Source of the DNA: Janthinobacterium sp. LM6
GTDB lineage: Bacteria > Pseudomonadota > Gammaproteobacteria > Burkholderiales > Burkholderiaceae_D
Assembly: GCF_002002885.1 (NCBI RefSeq)
Contig: NZ_CP019510.1
Span: forward strand, 4,278,001-4,342,000
Length of the DNA stretch: 64,000 nt
Reading direction: 5' to 3'
The position numbers and the translations under genes are program-made. The notes under the pieces are model-generated. The model did no database searches and was not told the origin of the DNA. It saw only the letters and a program-made list of their open reading frames with translations. This document shows positions 28,773 to 38,682 of the stretch, one piece after another; position 1 is the stretch's first letter, and each line of letters opens with the position of its first letter.

Positions 28773-29407
28773 TGCAGCTCCTTGCCTGGTTGATCGAGCA
28801 AACCTTGCTCGCGGATAAAATCGATAACGACCTGCACGCCGTCGCCGCTGCGCAGGTTGGTAAACACGAAGGGACGCTCGCCGCGCATGCGTTTGGCGTC
28901 TTGCGCCATGATGTCCAGGTTGGCGCCCACGTAGGGCGCCAGGTCCGTCTTGTTGATGATCAGCAAATCGGAACGCGTGATGCCGGGCCCGCCCTTGCGC
29001 GGGATCTTTTCGCCACCAGCCACGTCGATCACATAAATCGTCAAGTCCGACAGTTCCGGGCTGAAGGTGGCGGCCAGGTTATCGCCGCCCGATTCGACCA
29101 GGATCAAATCAAGATTGGGAAAATCTGCTTGCATGCGCGCGATGGCTTCCAGGTTGATGGACGCATCTTCGCGGATGGCCGTGTGCGGACAGCCGCCCGT
29201 TTCCACGCCCATCAGGCGCTCGGCCGGCAAGGCATCCGCGCGCAGCAGGATTTCCATGTCTTCCTTGGTATAGATGTCGTTCGTGATGACGGCCATGTCG
29301 TAGCGCTCGCGCATGCCCTTGCACAGCATTTCGCACAGGGCCGTCTTGCCCGAGCCGACGGGGCCGCCGATGCCTACGCGCAGGGGGTTTGAGGTAATCG
29401 ATGTCAT
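28769..29407 (-). CDS. ureG: urease accessory GTPase UreG
   Basis: A 212-residue SIMIBI-class GTPase that delivers nickel to apo-urease with UreE, UreF and UreD. The P-loop is GGPVGSGKT (14-22), followed by the nickel-binding region [12 protein letters not shown] (CPH motif) and the [15 protein letters not shown] and NKTDLA nucleotide-specificity motifs. The ATG at 29407 starts the conserved N-terminus; the frame is open far upstream in GC-rich sequence, but that part is the shadow of ureF. It overlaps ureJ by 4 bp. Confidence 0.98.
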   Translation of the reverse strand: MTSITSNPLRVGIGGPVGSGKTALCEMLCKGMRERYDMAVITNDIYTKEDMEILLRADALPAERLMGVETGGCPHTAIREDASINLEAIARMQADFPNLDLILVESGGDNLAATFSPELSDLTIYVIDVAGGEKIPRKGGPGITRSDLLIINKTDLAPYVGANLDIMAQDAKRMRGERPFVFTNLRSGDGVQVVIDFIREQGLLDQPGKELQ

Positions 29408-29430
29408 GTTGTAGTCTCTCGTGGTAGTGT

Positions 29431-30114
29431 TCAGGAGCGGTACAGCCGGCTGTACTGCACTTCGTGCCGCATCGACAGCAGCGACAGGCCCGGTGCCCAG
29501 TTGCCCATCTCGTCGTCTAGTAACGTTTGCGCCGTCAGGGCCGCCGCTTCCAGCTCCTGCCGCAGCGACAGCAGCAATCGCTGACCCGCCACCTGCCCCA
29601 GCGGCACGGATTTCACGCAGACAAGCACCTGGTTTTCCGCCCAGGCGAACAGCATGGCCAGCAGCGCCTCTTCGCGCGGGATGGCCAGCGCCGCCACGGC
29701 GCAGGCATACGCCGTGGGCAGGGCCACCTCCGGCTGGCCCTGCAGCATGTCGATCAACACGCCGTCGGCCACGCCCAGTTCGGCCAGCAATTTGGTCAGC
29801 GAATAGCCCATCTGGATGGTTTCGGCGCGAAATTCCGCCGTGTCGCGCGAAGCAATGAAACGCTCGCTCCAGCGCTGCACGGCGTGCAGATCCTGCGCTT
29901 CGAAGGCCTGCATCAAGCGCCAGCACAGGGGCGCCTCCCAGCGCGCCACCACCTGCGCCAGATGCTGGGCGATCCATTCGCGCGCCGTGGCCGCATCCGC
30001 CACCAGGCCCGATTCCAGCGCCGCCTCCAGCCCCTGCGAATAGCTGTAGGCGCCGATGGGCAAGGCCGGGCTGGCGAACTGCAGCAAATGCAGTAGGGCC
30101 GACGCCTGCATCAT
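29431..30114 (-). CDS. ureF: urease accessory protein UreF
   Basis: A 227-residue all-helical chaperone that bridges UreD and UreG on apo-urease and acts as a GTPase-activating factor. The N-terminus [24 protein letters not shown] is diagnostic. The start overlaps the ureE stop by 4 bp. An adjacent ATG one codon later (30111) cannot be excluded. The C-terminus ([14 protein letters not shown]) matches the conserved UreF tail that contacts UreD. Confidence 0.96.
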   Translation of the reverse strand: MMQASALLHLLQFASPALPIGAYSYSQGLEAALESGLVADAATAREWIAQHLAQVVARWEAPLCWRLMQAFEAQDLHAVQRWSERFIASRDTAEFRAETIQMGYSLTKLLAELGVADGVLIDMLQGQPEVALPTAYACAVAALAIPREEALLAMLFAWAENQVLVCVKSVPLGQVAGQRLLLSLRQELEAAALTAQTLLDDEMGNWAPGLSLLSMRHEVQYSRLYRS

Positions 30115-30644
30115 GCGGCGCCTGGCGCGCCCGGCGTATCACTGGGGCGGTGGATCTTCTGCCGCAGCGGCACGGGCGCCAGCAAGTGCTGGCCATGGCC
30201 GTCGTGGTGGCCATGGCCGCCGCCATATGCGCCCGCCTCGGGTTCGAACGGCGCGCTTTCTTCCGTCACGGTCGCTTGCAAGCCTTCCAGCATCTCCTTG
30301 AGCACCACGTCCTTGCGGATGCGCAAAAAGCCGTCGCCCACCTGCGCCTGCGTGTGGCGGTTCCCCAAATGAAAAGCGCAGCGCAGCAGCGTATGCGCAT
30401 CCGCGCACTGCACCAGATAGGTCGGCTCGCGCGCGGCGACGATCTGCACCACCTGGCCATCCGGCCCTGTCATGCGTTCGCCGTCGCGCAGCACCGTGCC
30501 GCGCACGGTGAACACGGCCACATCCTCGCCATTCGACAGCACGGCGCGCAGCCGGCATTTTTCGCGCTGGTCATAGGGCAGCACGAGTTGGGCAACGGCG
30601 GCGCGATGGTCGTCAGCCGTCAGTTTGGTATGCAAAGTCAGCAT
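30111..30644 (-). CDS. ureE: urease nickel metallochaperone UreE
   Basis: A 177-residue dimeric nickel chaperone. The N-terminal peptide-binding domain starts MLTLHTKL; the central metal-binding domain carries [10 protein letters not shown] with the interfacial histidine. The C-terminal tail is His-rich ([13 protein letters not shown]) and binds extra nickel. The frame is open above 30644, but those residues do not belong to the family. It lies 13 bp after ureC and overlaps ureF, a coupled arrangement. Confidence 0.95.
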   Translation of the reverse strand: MLTLHTKLTADDHRAAVAQLVLPYDQREKCRLRAVLSNGEDVAVFTVRGTVLRDGERMTGPDGQVVQIVAAREPTYLVQCADAHTLLRCAFHLGNRHTQAQVGDGFLRIRKDVVLKEMLEGLQATVTEESAPFEPEAGAYGGGHGHHDGHGQHLLAPVPLRQKIHRPSDTPGAPGAA

Positions 30645-30657
30645 GCTTGTCTCCTGC

Positions 30658-32358
30658 CTAAAATAGAAAATAGCGCTGCGCCATGGGCAGCACGGCGGCA
30701 GCCTCGCACACGAGCAGCTGGCCGTCGGCACGCACGGCATAGGTTTCCGGGTCCACTTCCATGTGCGGCGTGGCGCTGTTGTGGACCATGTCGTGCTTGC
30801 GCAAGCCGCGCATGTTCTTCACGGCGATGACGGATTTATTGAGTTTGAGCTGGTGGCCGATATCGAGCTCGTAGGCCGCCTGCGAGACAAACGTAAACGA
30901 CTTTTTCAGGCCGCCGCCGAAGGCGCCGAACATCATGCGGTAGTGCACGGGCTGGGGCGTGGGAATCGAGGCGTTCGGGTCGCCCATCTGCGCGGCCGCG
31001 ATCATGCCGCCTTTTAAGATCATCGACGGTTTGACGCCGAAGAAGGCTGGCTTCCACAGCACGATGTCGGCAATCTTGCCCGCCTCGATCGAGCCCACCA
31101 CGTGCGAAATCCCGTGCGTGATGGCGGGGTTGATCGTGTACTTGGCGATATAGCGCTTGGCGCGGAAATTGTCGCTGCGCGCCGTGTCGGGCGCCAGCGC
31201 TCCCCGCTGCACCTTCATCTTGTGCGCCGTCTGCCAGGTGCGCATGATCACTTCGCCGACCCGCCCCATGGCTTGCGAGTCGGACGACATCATCGAGATG
31301 GCGCCGATATCGTGCAGGATGTCTTCCGCGGCGATGGTTTCGCGGCGGATGCGCGACTCGGCGAACGCCACGTCTTCGGCAATGGCCGGGTCCAGGTGGT
31401 GGCACACCATCAGCATATCCAGGTGCTCGTCGAGCGTGTTGACGGTGAACGGGCGCGTGGGGTTGGTCGACGAGGGAAGCACGTTGGCTTGCCCGACGGC
31501 GGCGATGATGTCGGGCGCATGGCCGCCGCCCGCCCCTTCCGTGTGAAACGTGTGGATGGTGCGGTCCTTGAAGGCGGCCAGGGTGTGCTCCAGGAAGCCG
31601 CCCTCGTTGAGGGTATCGCTGTGCAGCGCCACCTGGATATCCATGCGGTCGGCCACCGACAGGCAATTGTCGATGGCGGCCGGCGTGCTGCCCCAGTCTT
31701 CGTGCAGTTTCAAGCCGATGGCGCCCGCGCGCACCTGCTCTTCCAGCGGCAGCGGCAAGCTGACGTTACCCTTGCCCATGAAGCCCAGGTTCATGGGAAA
31801 AGCGTCGGCGGCCGCCAGCATGGCGTGCAGATGCCACGGTCCCGGCGTGCAGGTGGTGGCAGCCGTGCCCACGGCCGGCCCCGTGCCGCCACCGAGCATG
31901 GTGGTCACGCCGCTCATCAGCGCTTCCTCGATCTGCTGCGGGCAGATGAAGTGGATATGCGTGTCGACGCCGCCGGCCGTGACGATCATGCCTTCGCCGG
32001 CGATGATCTCGGTGGCGCCGCCGATGGCGAGCGTGACGCCGGGCTGGATGTCCGGGTTGCCCGCCTTGCCGATGCCGAAAATCACGCCGTTTTTCAGGCC
32101 GATATCCGCCTTCACGATGCCCCAGTGGTCGAGGATGACGGCATTCGTGATGACGGTGTCCATCACCTCGGCCGCGCAGCGCTGCGACTGGCCCATGCCG
32201 TCGCGAATGACTTTACCGCCGCCGAATTTCACCTCTTCGCCGTAGATCGCATAGTCATGCTCGATCTCGATGAACAGTTCCGTGTCTGCCAGGCGGATGC
32301 GGTCGCCCTTGGTGGGGCCGAACATTTCGGCATACGCGCTGCGGGGAATGCTGGCCAT
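30658..32358 (-). CDS. ureC: urease subunit alpha
   Basis: The 566-residue catalytic subunit that hydrolyses urea to ammonia and carbamate. The metal ligands are present: HIHF (H134, H136), the carbamylated lysine K217 in GLKLHEDWG, and further His and Asp ligands in the usual places. The catalytic flap histidine is in the MVCHHLDP segment. Length and start ([19 protein letters not shown]) are typical, and GGAAAGGATTG precedes the ATG. It follows ureB with a one-base gap. Confidence 0.99.
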   Translation of the reverse strand: MASIPRSAYAEMFGPTKGDRIRLADTELFIEIEHDYAIYGEEVKFGGGKVIRDGMGQSQRCAAEVMDTVITNAVILDHWGIVKADIGLKNGVIFGIGKAGNPDIQPGVTLAIGGATEIIAGEGMIVTAGGVDTHIHFICPQQIEEALMSGVTTMLGGGTGPAVGTAATTCTPGPWHLHAMLAAADAFPMNLGFMGKGNVSLPLPLEEQVRAGAIGLKLHEDWGSTPAAIDNCLSVADRMDIQVALHSDTLNEGGFLEHTLAAFKDRTIHTFHTEGAGGGHAPDIIAAVGQANVLPSSTNPTRPFTVNTLDEHLDMLMVCHHLDPAIAEDVAFAESRIRRETIAAEDILHDIGAISMMSSDSQAMGRVGEVIMRTWQTAHKMKVQRGALAPDTARSDNFRAKRYIAKYTINPAITHGISHVVGSIEAGKIADIVLWKPAFFGVKPSMILKGGMIAAAQMGDPNASIPTPQPVHYRMMFGAFGGGLKKSFTFVSQAAYELDIGHQLKLNKSVIAVKNMRGLRKHDMVHNSATPHMEVDPETYAVRADGQLLVCEAAAVLPMAQRYFLF

Positions 32359-32359
32359 C

Positions 32360-32689
32360 TCAATCCTTTCCCGGTGGTGTGTCTTGCAAATCGCCCATCA
32401 CTGCGCCATTGAAGCCGTAGACCTTGCGTTCACCCGCCAGCGCCACCAGTTCCACCGTACGCTGCTGGCCCGGCTCGAAGCGCACGGCCGTGCCGGCCGT
32501 GATATTCAGCCGCATGCCGTAGGCGCGCCAGCGCTCGAAGGCCAGCGCCGGGTTGACTTCGAAAAAGTGAAAGTGCGAGCCCACCTGGATCGGCCGGTCG
32601 CCCCGGTTGGCCACCACTACGGTAGCCGTGGCGCGGCCCGCATTCAGGCTGATTTCGCCTTCTTCCAATTTGTATTCGCCTGGGGTCAT
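32360..32689 (-). CDS. ureB: urease subunit beta
   Basis: A 109-residue structural subunit starting [20 protein letters not shown], the family's normal N-terminus. [16 protein letters not shown] is the conserved core. The ATG at 32689 has AAGGAG seven bases upstream; an in-frame TTG at 32704 lies inside that ribosome-binding site and is unlikely. It follows ureA after a 93-bp spacer that holds no evident gene, longer than elsewhere in the operon. Confidence 0.98.
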   Translation of the reverse strand: MTPGEYKLEEGEISLNAGRATATVVVANRGDRPIQVGSHFHFFEVNPALAFERWRAYGMRLNITAGTAVRFEPGQQRTVELVALAGERKVYGFNGAVMGDLQDTPPGKD

Positions 32690-32782
32690 GAGGGGCTCCT
32701 TCAAAGATCGCGTTATGCTTGCCGGCCGGTCGCCGGCGCAAAAACAGCCACGGCGCGGGTGGCGCCCTGGCCGCTCGAAAAA

Positions 32783-33085
32783 CTACGGTATCGGGTGGTG
32801 CACGGTCACCAGCTTGCTGCCATCGGGAAAGGTCGCTTCCACCTGGATATCGGGGATCATCTCGGCGATGCCGTCCATGACATCGGCGCGCGAAAGTATC
32901 TTCGTACCGTCCGACATCAGCTGCGCCACCGACCTGCCATCGCGCGCCCCTTCCATGATGGCGGCGCTGATCAGGGCCACCGCTTCCGGATAATTGAGCT
33001 TCAAACCGCGCGCCAGGCGCCGTTCGGCCAGCAGCGCAGCCGTAAAAATGAGCAGCTTGTCTTTTTCGCGGGGAGTCAGGTCCAT
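32783..33085 (-). CDS. ureA: urease subunit gamma
   Basis: The 100-residue smallest structural subunit, [20 protein letters not shown] at the N-terminus and [15 protein letters not shown] at the C-terminus, as in other bacterial ureases with three separate chains. It lies 25 bp after ureD on the same strand. Confidence 0.98.
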   Translation of the reverse strand: MDLTPREKDKLLIFTAALLAERRLARGLKLNYPEAVALISAAIMEGARDGRSVAQLMSDGTKILSRADVMDGIAEMIPDIQVEATFPDGSKLVTVHHPIP

Positions 33086-33110
33086 GGTTTTCCTTGCGCT
33101 TCTTTCCTGA

Positions 33111-33977
33111 TTAAGTGTTCCAGATGCGGGGCACGACGGCGTCGCGTCCCAGCATGGCGGGACGCAGCAGCTGCCAGGCGGCCAGCATGACGCGGCGCGC
33201 CGCCTCGCTGTCGCCGCACAGCAGGCGCACCACCACCAGCGCTTTCATGTGCGTGGCGCCAAACGCGGCGCCGGCCGGCACGGCGATGTCGCGCACGGCC
33301 GCCAGCACGGCGGGAGAAACGGGCATGCCGACGGCGATCAGGGTGGCGCACACCGTGTGCCCCCCCAGTCCCAGCGGGCTGGCCATCAGGGCGCCGCCGG
33401 CGGCCAGCACGCCCTGCTCCCACCACAGCAGCTTGCCGCCGCGGCGAATCTGCACCTGCTGGCTGATGCTGCCTTCATTGAAAATTTCGCCCGAGGCGCC
33501 GCGGCCCAGGCAGACGATGTCGCAGCCGATGTAGCCGGCGTCCGGCGCCAGCTCCACCTCGTGGCGCAGGCGCACGCAAGCCTGGTCGAAAAAGATGCTT
33601 TCCTGCGGCAGCCACTCGATGGCGGCGCCGCTGCCGGCGCGCAGCACGAGGTGCTGGCCCGAGACATGGCCGTTCGCGCGGTACCACTTGGCGGCGCCCG
33701 GCGACGTGAGCAAGGCGTGCGCGCCCTCGCCCACCGTGGCGTCGACGGCCAGCTGGTCGCCGCCCACCACGCCGCCGGGCGGATGGATGATGATGGCGTG
33801 GCAGACGGCTGCGCCTTCCGGATACAGCGCCTTTTGCACGCGCAGGGGCCCGCTGTGCGCGCGCTCGACGAGGCGGCTGACGCCATCGTGCAGCGCAAAG
33901 CCCAGACGCAAATGCGCCTGCCAGGCGCTGTGCGCGCTGGCGGCAGAAGGCGTTGCGAAATGTGAGCTGTCTGGCAT
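33111..33977 (-). CDS. ureD: urease accessory protein UreD
   Basis: A 288-residue scaffold (UreH in some species) that binds apo-urease first and recruits UreF and Ure[37 protein letters not shown] is the conserved core (positions about 70-105). The ATG at 33977 is preferred over an upstream TTG at 33986. It is the first gene of the operon ureD-ureA-ureB-ureC-ureE-ureF-ureG-ureJ and follows a sigma-54-type promoter; the untranslated leader would be only about 20 bases with a weak Shine-Dalgarno. Confidence 0.95.
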   Translation of the reverse strand: MPDSSHFATPSAASAHSAWQAHLRLGFALHDGVSRLVERAHSGPLRVQKALYPEGAAVCHAIIIHPPGGVVGGDQLAVDATVGEGAHALLTSPGAAKWYRANGHVSGQHLVLRAGSGAAIEWLPQESIFFDQACVRLRHEVELAPDAGYIGCDIVCLGRGASGEIFNEGSISQQVQIRRGGKLLWWEQGVLAAGGALMASPLGLGGHTVCATLIAVGMPVSPAVLAAVRDIAVPAGAAFGATHMKALVVVRLLCGDSEAARRVMLAAWQLLRPAMLGRDAVVPRIWNT

Positions 33978-34006
33978 GCACTGCAATCGTGTAAATAACG
34001 ATCTAC

Positions 34007-34024
34007 AAAGCAGGATGCATGCCA
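34007..34024 (-). promoter_or_regulatory. sigma-54 (RpoN) promoter of the urease operon
   Basis: TGGCATGCATCCTGCTTT on the minus strand. GG of the -24 element and GC of the -12 element are exactly 10 bases apart, matching the consensus TGGCAC-N5-TTGC with two mismatches. Transcription would start near 33998, about 20 bases before ureD. Confidence 0.72.
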
Positions 34025-34072
34025 GCGTCAGAGGGAAGAAACGTGAGAATCATGCACCGCATTGCGGCGCCC

Positions 34073-34088
34073 GCACCATATCAGTGCA
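34073..34088 (-). promoter_or_regulatory. NtrC-like enhancer site upstream of the urease promoter
   Basis: TGCACTGATATGGTGC on the minus strand matches the NtrC pattern GCAC-N5-TGGTGC. It is centred about 80 bases upstream of the predicted start site. Adjacent TGCACTATAACTGCA (about 34085-34099) and GCGGTGCA (about 34053-34060) may be weaker half-sites. Confidence 0.65.
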
Positions 34089-34118
34089 GTTATAGTGCAG
34101 GCGCGGCGCGGGGTGTGC

Positions 34119-36341
34119 TTATGCCGACACGCATGCCGGCGCCACCGTCAGCACGCGCCGTTCGCGCAGCAGCGCCGTGAAGGCTTCCGCGGCCAGGGGG
34201 CGGCTGAAATAATAGCCCTGCATTTCGTCGCAGCCGTGTTCCGTCAAAAAATCCACCTGTGCGCGCGTTTCCACGCCTTCGGCGATGACGCGCATGTCCA
34301 GGTTGTGCGCCAGCGAGATGACGGAACGGGCGATGGCCGCATCGCTGCTGCTGGTGGTGACGTCGTCAACGAACGATTTGTCGATCTTCAGCACGTCGAT
34401 GGGGAAGCGTTTCAGGTAGCCGAGGCTGGAATAACCGGTGCCGAAGTCGTCGAGCGAAATGCCCACGCCGATGTCCTTCAGGCGCGTCAGGGCCGCCACC
34501 GCCTTGTCCGGGTCGCCCATCACCGTGCTTTCCGTGATTTCGATGCCCAGGCAGGCGGGCGCGATGGCGTATTTGCGCAAGGCCGCCTCGACGAACGGCA
34601 CCGTGCGGTCTTGCGCGAACTGCTTGCCGGACAGGTTGACGGCCACCTTGATGCTGCCCAGGCCCGCGTCGTGCCAGGCGCGGATTTGCGCGCAGACGCT
34701 TTCGAGCACCCATTCGCCGATGGCCGTGATCGAGCCATATTCCTCGGCCAGCGCGATGAACAGGCCGGGCGGCACCTTGCCCAGCACCGGGTTATCCCAG
34801 CGCAGCAAGGCTTCCGCGCCCAGCAAGGCGCCCGTGCGCAAGCACATCTGCGGCTGGTAGTGCACTTCGAATTCATCGCGGCCGATGGCGCCGCGCAGCT
34901 GCTGCTGCATCGCCAGGCGGGCGCGGATATCGCTGCCCATGCGCTCCGTGAAAAAGGCGTAATGGTCGCGCCCCATTTCCTTGGCGCGCACGAGGGCCGT
35001 GTCGGCGTGGCGCAGCACGTCGTCGAGACTGTCGCCGTCGGCCGGGCACATGGCGATGCCGATGCTGGTCGTCAGCGCCAGGCGCTCGCCATCGACGCTG
35101 AGTTCCTCGCGCAAGCCGGCCAGGATGGTTTGCGCCAGCGCAAGCGTGCGTCCCAGCAGGGCATCGTCCTGCAGCAGGATCTGGAATTCGTCGCCGCCCT
35201 GGCGCACCACCGTGTCGCCTTCGCGCACGCAGCCGGACAGGAAACGCGCCACCACTTGCAGCGCCTTGTCGCCCACGGCCTGGCCGTGCGAATCGTTGAT
35301 GTTCTTGAAACGGTCCAGGTCCAGGCACATCAGCACCACTTGCTGGCCGTCGCGCAGGGCGTTCGCGCGCGCCTGTTCGAAGCGCTCGCGCAGCAGCACG
35401 CGGTTCGGCAAGCCCGTCAGCGCGTCGTGGTAGGAGAGGAAATCGATCAGATGCTGCTCGGCCTTGCGCTCGCTGATGTCGAGGAAGACGCCGATGTAGT
35501 TGACGACGGCGCCGTCGGGGCCGTGCACGGTGGAGACGCTGAGCAGGCAGGGATAGGTGTCGCCGCTCCTGCGCCGCGTCTGCACCTCGCCCGACCAGCA
35601 GCCGCTGCTGCGCAAGCCCTGGCGCAGGGCCAGCAGCACCGCCTCGCCCGTGTATTCGGCGTGCAGGCGCAGGATGTCCGTGCCCACCACTTCCTGCGCC
35701 GCGTAGCCGGTGATGCGCGTAAAGGCGGGATTGGCCGTGACGATGACGCCGGCCGGATCGGTGATCAGGATGGCGTCCTGCGTCGCTTCGAAGACCTGGC
35801 CCGACAGGCGCAGCAATTCTTCATTGGCGCGGCGGATCTGCACTTCGCGCGCCAGCGTACTGGCCACCTGCTCCAGTTCGGCCGTGCGTTCGGCCACGCG
35901 CCGTTCCAGGTTGGCGCGCTCCTGCGCCAGCTGCAGCTGCGCGCGTGCCAGGCGCACGTGGGCGTCCGTGCGGGCCAGGATTTCCTCGGCCTGGAAGGGT
36001 TTGGCAATGAAATCGACGGCGCCCAGCGCGAAGCCGCGCACCTTGTCGTCCGTATCGTACTGGGCCGACAGGAAGATCACCGGCACCTGGCGCAGGGACG
36101 GTATCTCCTTCAGGCGGCGGCACACTTCAAAGCCGTCGAGGCCGGGCATGCGCACGTCGAGCAGGATCAGCTCGGGCGGGCGCGCCTGGGCCGTCCACAG
36201 GGCCAGTTCGCCGTTCGGCGCCTGGCGCACCGCATAGCCGGCGCCGCCCAGCAAATCGCTCAACAGCTTCAGCGAAGCCGGCGTATCTTCAACGATCAGT
36301 ACTTCGCCCTTCGAATTCACTTCCGAAAAATCGCGGTGCAT
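34119..36341 (-). CDS. response regulator with PAS, GGDEF and EAL domains
   Basis: A 740-residue soluble c-di-GMP effector. The receiver domain (about 13-130) has phospho-acceptor D62 in LLDVRMPGLDG. A coiled coil and PAS domain (about 175-290) follow. The GGDEF domain has an intact VVRQGGDEF motif and an REGD inhibitory site five residues before it. The EAL domain (about 475-725) has GAEALLRW and DDFGTGYSSLGYL, so both enzymatic sites look complete. It lies downstream of two histidine kinase genes on the same strand, which are the obvious candidates to phosphorylate it, although a 175-bp gap separates them. Confidence 0.92.
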   Translation of the reverse strand: MHRDFSEVNSKGEVLIVEDTPASLKLLSDLLGGAGYAVRQAPNGELALWTAQARPPELILLDVRMPGLDGFEVCRRLKEIPSLRQVPVIFLSAQYDTDDKVRGFALGAVDFIAKPFQAEEILARTDAHVRLARAQLQLAQERANLERRVAERTAELEQVASTLAREVQIRRANEELLRLSGQVFEATQDAILITDPAGVIVTANPAFTRITGYAAQEVVGTDILRLHAEYTGEAVLLALRQGLRSSGCWSGEVQTRRRSGDTYPCLLSVSTVHGPDGAVVNYIGVFLDISERKAEQHLIDFLSYHDALTGLPNRVLLRERFEQARANALRDGQQVVLMCLDLDRFKNINDSHGQAVGDKALQVVARFLSGCVREGDTVVRQGGDEFQILLQDDALLGRTLALAQTILAGLREELSVDGERLALTTSIGIAMCPADGDSLDDVLRHADTALVRAKEMGRDHYAFFTERMGSDIRARLAMQQQLRGAIGRDEFEVHYQPQMCLRTGALLGAEALLRWDNPVLGKVPPGLFIALAEEYGSITAIGEWVLESVCAQIRAWHDAGLGSIKVAVNLSGKQFAQDRTVPFVEAALRKYAIAPACLGIEITESTVMGDPDKAVAALTRLKDIGVGISLDDFGTGYSSLGYLKRFPIDVLKIDKSFVDDVTTSSSDAAIARSVISLAHNLDMRVIAEGVETRAQVDFLTEHGCDEMQGYYFSRPLAAEAFTALLRERRVLTVAPACVSA

Positions 36342-36516
36342 GTAGCAGTTCTCTCAGCTTTGGATGAGGCGCGGCGATCCGTTGCCGCGCTGGACAAGAC
36401 ATTTCTTTGCGATGAACTACGTACTATCATCATAATCTTTATTGCAATTTAGCACCATCCATCGGCGGCACTTAGTCCGTCTTTTCAGCGAATCCGATGT
36501 TGTCAGCCCACACTTT

Positions 36517-38682
36517 TCAAGCGTGCGCCAGCGCGCCCTCATTCTCCAGCAAGTCGCACAGCTGACGGTATTGATGCTGGTCAAGCATCGCCTGCAGCGG
36601 CGCCAGCACGGGCGCGGCCGCCGGCGGCAAGGCGCCCAGCAGCAGCGCCACCCTGGCCAGGTTCAATTCGCGCAGCGCCACCAGCAGGGCGGCGCGCTCT
36701 TCCCCGGCCAGCAGCAGCAAGTCCTGCGCCCGCAGCGCCGGCGGCGCCTCGGGCGCCGGCGCCACGGGCAGCGGCACGGGCGCCGCCACGGGCGCCTCGG
36801 CCGCCTGCGCGGGTATGCTGAAACGGAAGGTGGCGCCCTGCCCCGGCACGGATTCCAGCGTCAGTTCGCCTTTCATCAATTGCACGAATTCGCGCGAGAT
36901 GGCCAGGCCCAGGCCCGTGCCATCCTTCGGTCCCGCGCTGTCGGCCTGCACGAAAGGCTCGAAGATGCGCTGCTGGTCTTCCGGGGCGATGCCGATGCCC
37001 GTGTCGCTGACGGCGAACGACAGCATCCATTGCCCGCCCTTGCGCCGCTCGCCGCGCACGCGCAAGGCGACCTCGCCGCCGCCGGCAAACTTGACGGCGT
37101 TCGACATCAGGTTCAGCAACACCTGGCGCAAACGCGTCGCGTCGAGCAGCACGGCCGCCGGCACGTCGGCGCAATCGAGGCGCAAGGCCAGCCCCTGCTG
37201 CTCGGCGCGCATGCCCAGCATGTCCATCACTTCCTGCAGCAGCGGCGCCAGCGCCACCACGGCCGTCTGCGCGTGCAGGCGCCCCGCCTCGCCCTTCGAC
37301 AGTTCGAGGATTTCATTGATCAACGTCAATAAATGATTGCCGGAGCGGTGGATGATGGCCAGGTTGCGCTTTTCATCGTCCTGCATGTTGGGCGAGGCGG
37401 CCATCAGGCGCGAAAAGCCGATCACGGAATTCAAGGGCGTGCGCAGTTCGTGGCTCATGTTCGCCAGGAAGGTGCTCTTGGCGCGGTTCGCCGCCTGCGC
37501 CTGGCTGACGGCCACCGACAGGGCGCTCGTGCGCTCGGCCACCAGTTCTTCCAGGTGATGGCGGTGGCGCAGCAGTTCCAGTTCGGCCTCGCGGTGCGCC
37601 GTGATGTCGTAGTTCGAACCCACCAGGCGCATGGGCCGCCCCTGCCCGTCGCGGAAGATCACGGCGTCGGCCTTGATGTAGCGGATGGCGCCATCGGGCC
37701 ACAGGATGCGGTACTCGTGCGTAAAGGCCTGGCCGGCGCTCAGCGCGGCGCGCAGGGCCTGCTTGGCGGCCGACACGTCGTCCGGCACCAGCGCCGCGCG
37801 CCAGATCGCCGCCGGCGCCATCGTGCTGTCCGCATCGGCCTTGAACTGCGCATACATCTGCTCGTCCCACTGCAAGGCATCGTTGATGACGTTCCAGTCC
37901 CAGATGCCGATGCTGGCCGCGCCGGTGGCCATCTGCACGCGCTCCTCGCTGCGCTGCAAGGCGCGGTAGCGGCTGTCGAGCAGCGCCACCATGTCGCGGA
38001 TGGAACGGTACAGCGTGCGCAGCTCGCCCAGGAACCACGCTTTCGGCGGCGTGCCGGCCGCTTCGCTCTGCCCTGCCTGGACGCCGGCCGCATACTGGCC
38101 GATCGCCTTCAGGGGCTTGAGCATCAGACACCACATCAGCAGCCAGATGCTGGCCACCAGGATCACGTCGAGCGCCACGATCATGGCGCCGATGCCCAGC
38201 GCGCGCTGCCGCAGCTGCGCGTGCAGCAGGGCCGGCGTCGCGTACACGGCCACGTTGCCGATGACTTGCCCGCCCATCGTCACGGGGCGCCGCTGCACCA
38301 GCCAGCCGGGTTCCGCGGACAGCGAGGAGAAACTGCCGATGGCGCCGGCCGCGGTGCGGCGCAGGACCAGCGCTTCCTTGCCGATGCCCGGCGTCAGGGA
38401 GCTGGCCACCAGGTCGCGCTTGCCCAGCGTGCTGCGCATGATGGCCTGCATCTGCTTTTCATCGAGATTCCACAAGGGCAGTTCGATGGCCACGGCCAGC
38501 TGGTCGGCGCTCACGGCCAGGCTGCGGTGCAGCTGCTGCCAGCGCTGCTCGCGTTCGGACTGGTAAAACAGCACGGCAAACACCAGCAGCAGCGCGGTGA
38601 CGACAAAGGTCAGCGCCACGCTGACGGCCAGCACGATGGAGACGCCGCCCAGGCGCGCGCCCTTGGATGCGTGAACCGTCAT
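36517..38682 (-). CDS. membrane sensor histidine kinase with PAS domain
   Basis: A 721-residue kinase. Membrane helices at about 15-40 and 162-187 flank a periplasmic region (WNLDEKQMQAIM, like double-Cache-type or related sensors). A HAMP-like linker and PAS/PAC (about 245-365, ending RLVGSNYDITAHREAE) follow, then HisKA with the phospho-accepting H411 ([16 protein letters not shown]) and HATPase. After the kinase core there is no receiver domain, only a Pro/Ala linker and a helical tail ending MLDQHQYRQLCDLLENE. The ATG at 38682 overlaps the stop of the upstream kinase by 4 bp, so the two are translationally coupled. Confidence 0.9.
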   Translation of the reverse strand: MTVHASKGARLGGVSIVLAVSVALTFVVTALLLVFAVLFYQSEREQRWQQLHRSLAVSADQLAVAIELPLWNLDEKQMQAIMRSTLGKRDLVASSLTPGIGKEALVLRRTAAGAIGSFSSLSAEPGWLVQRRPVTMGGQVIGNVAVYATPALLHAQLRQRALGIGAMIVALDVILVASIWLLMWCLMLKPLKAIGQYAAGVQAGQSEAAGTPPKAWFLGELRTLYRSIRDMVALLDSRYRALQRSEERVQMATGAASIGIWDWNVINDALQWDEQMYAQFKADADSTMAPAAIWRAALVPDDVSAAKQALRAALSAGQAFTHEYRILWPDGAIRYIKADAVIFRDGQGRPMRLVGSNYDITAHREAELELLRHRHHLEELVAERTSALSVAVSQAQAANRAKSTFLANMSHELRTPLNSVIGFSRLMAASPNMQDDEKRNLAIIHRSGNHLLTLINEILELSKGEAGRLHAQTAVVALAPLLQEVMDMLGMRAEQQGLALRLDCADVPAAVLLDATRLRQVLLNLMSNAVKFAGGGEVALRVRGERRKGGQWMLSFAVSDTGIGIAPEDQQRIFEPFVQADSAGPKDGTGLGLAISREFVQLMKGELTLESVPGQGATFRFSIPAQAAEAPVAAPVPLPVAPAPEAPPALRAQDLLLLAGEERAALLVALRELNLARVALLLGALPPAAAPVLAPLQAMLDQHQYRQLCDLLENEGALAHA

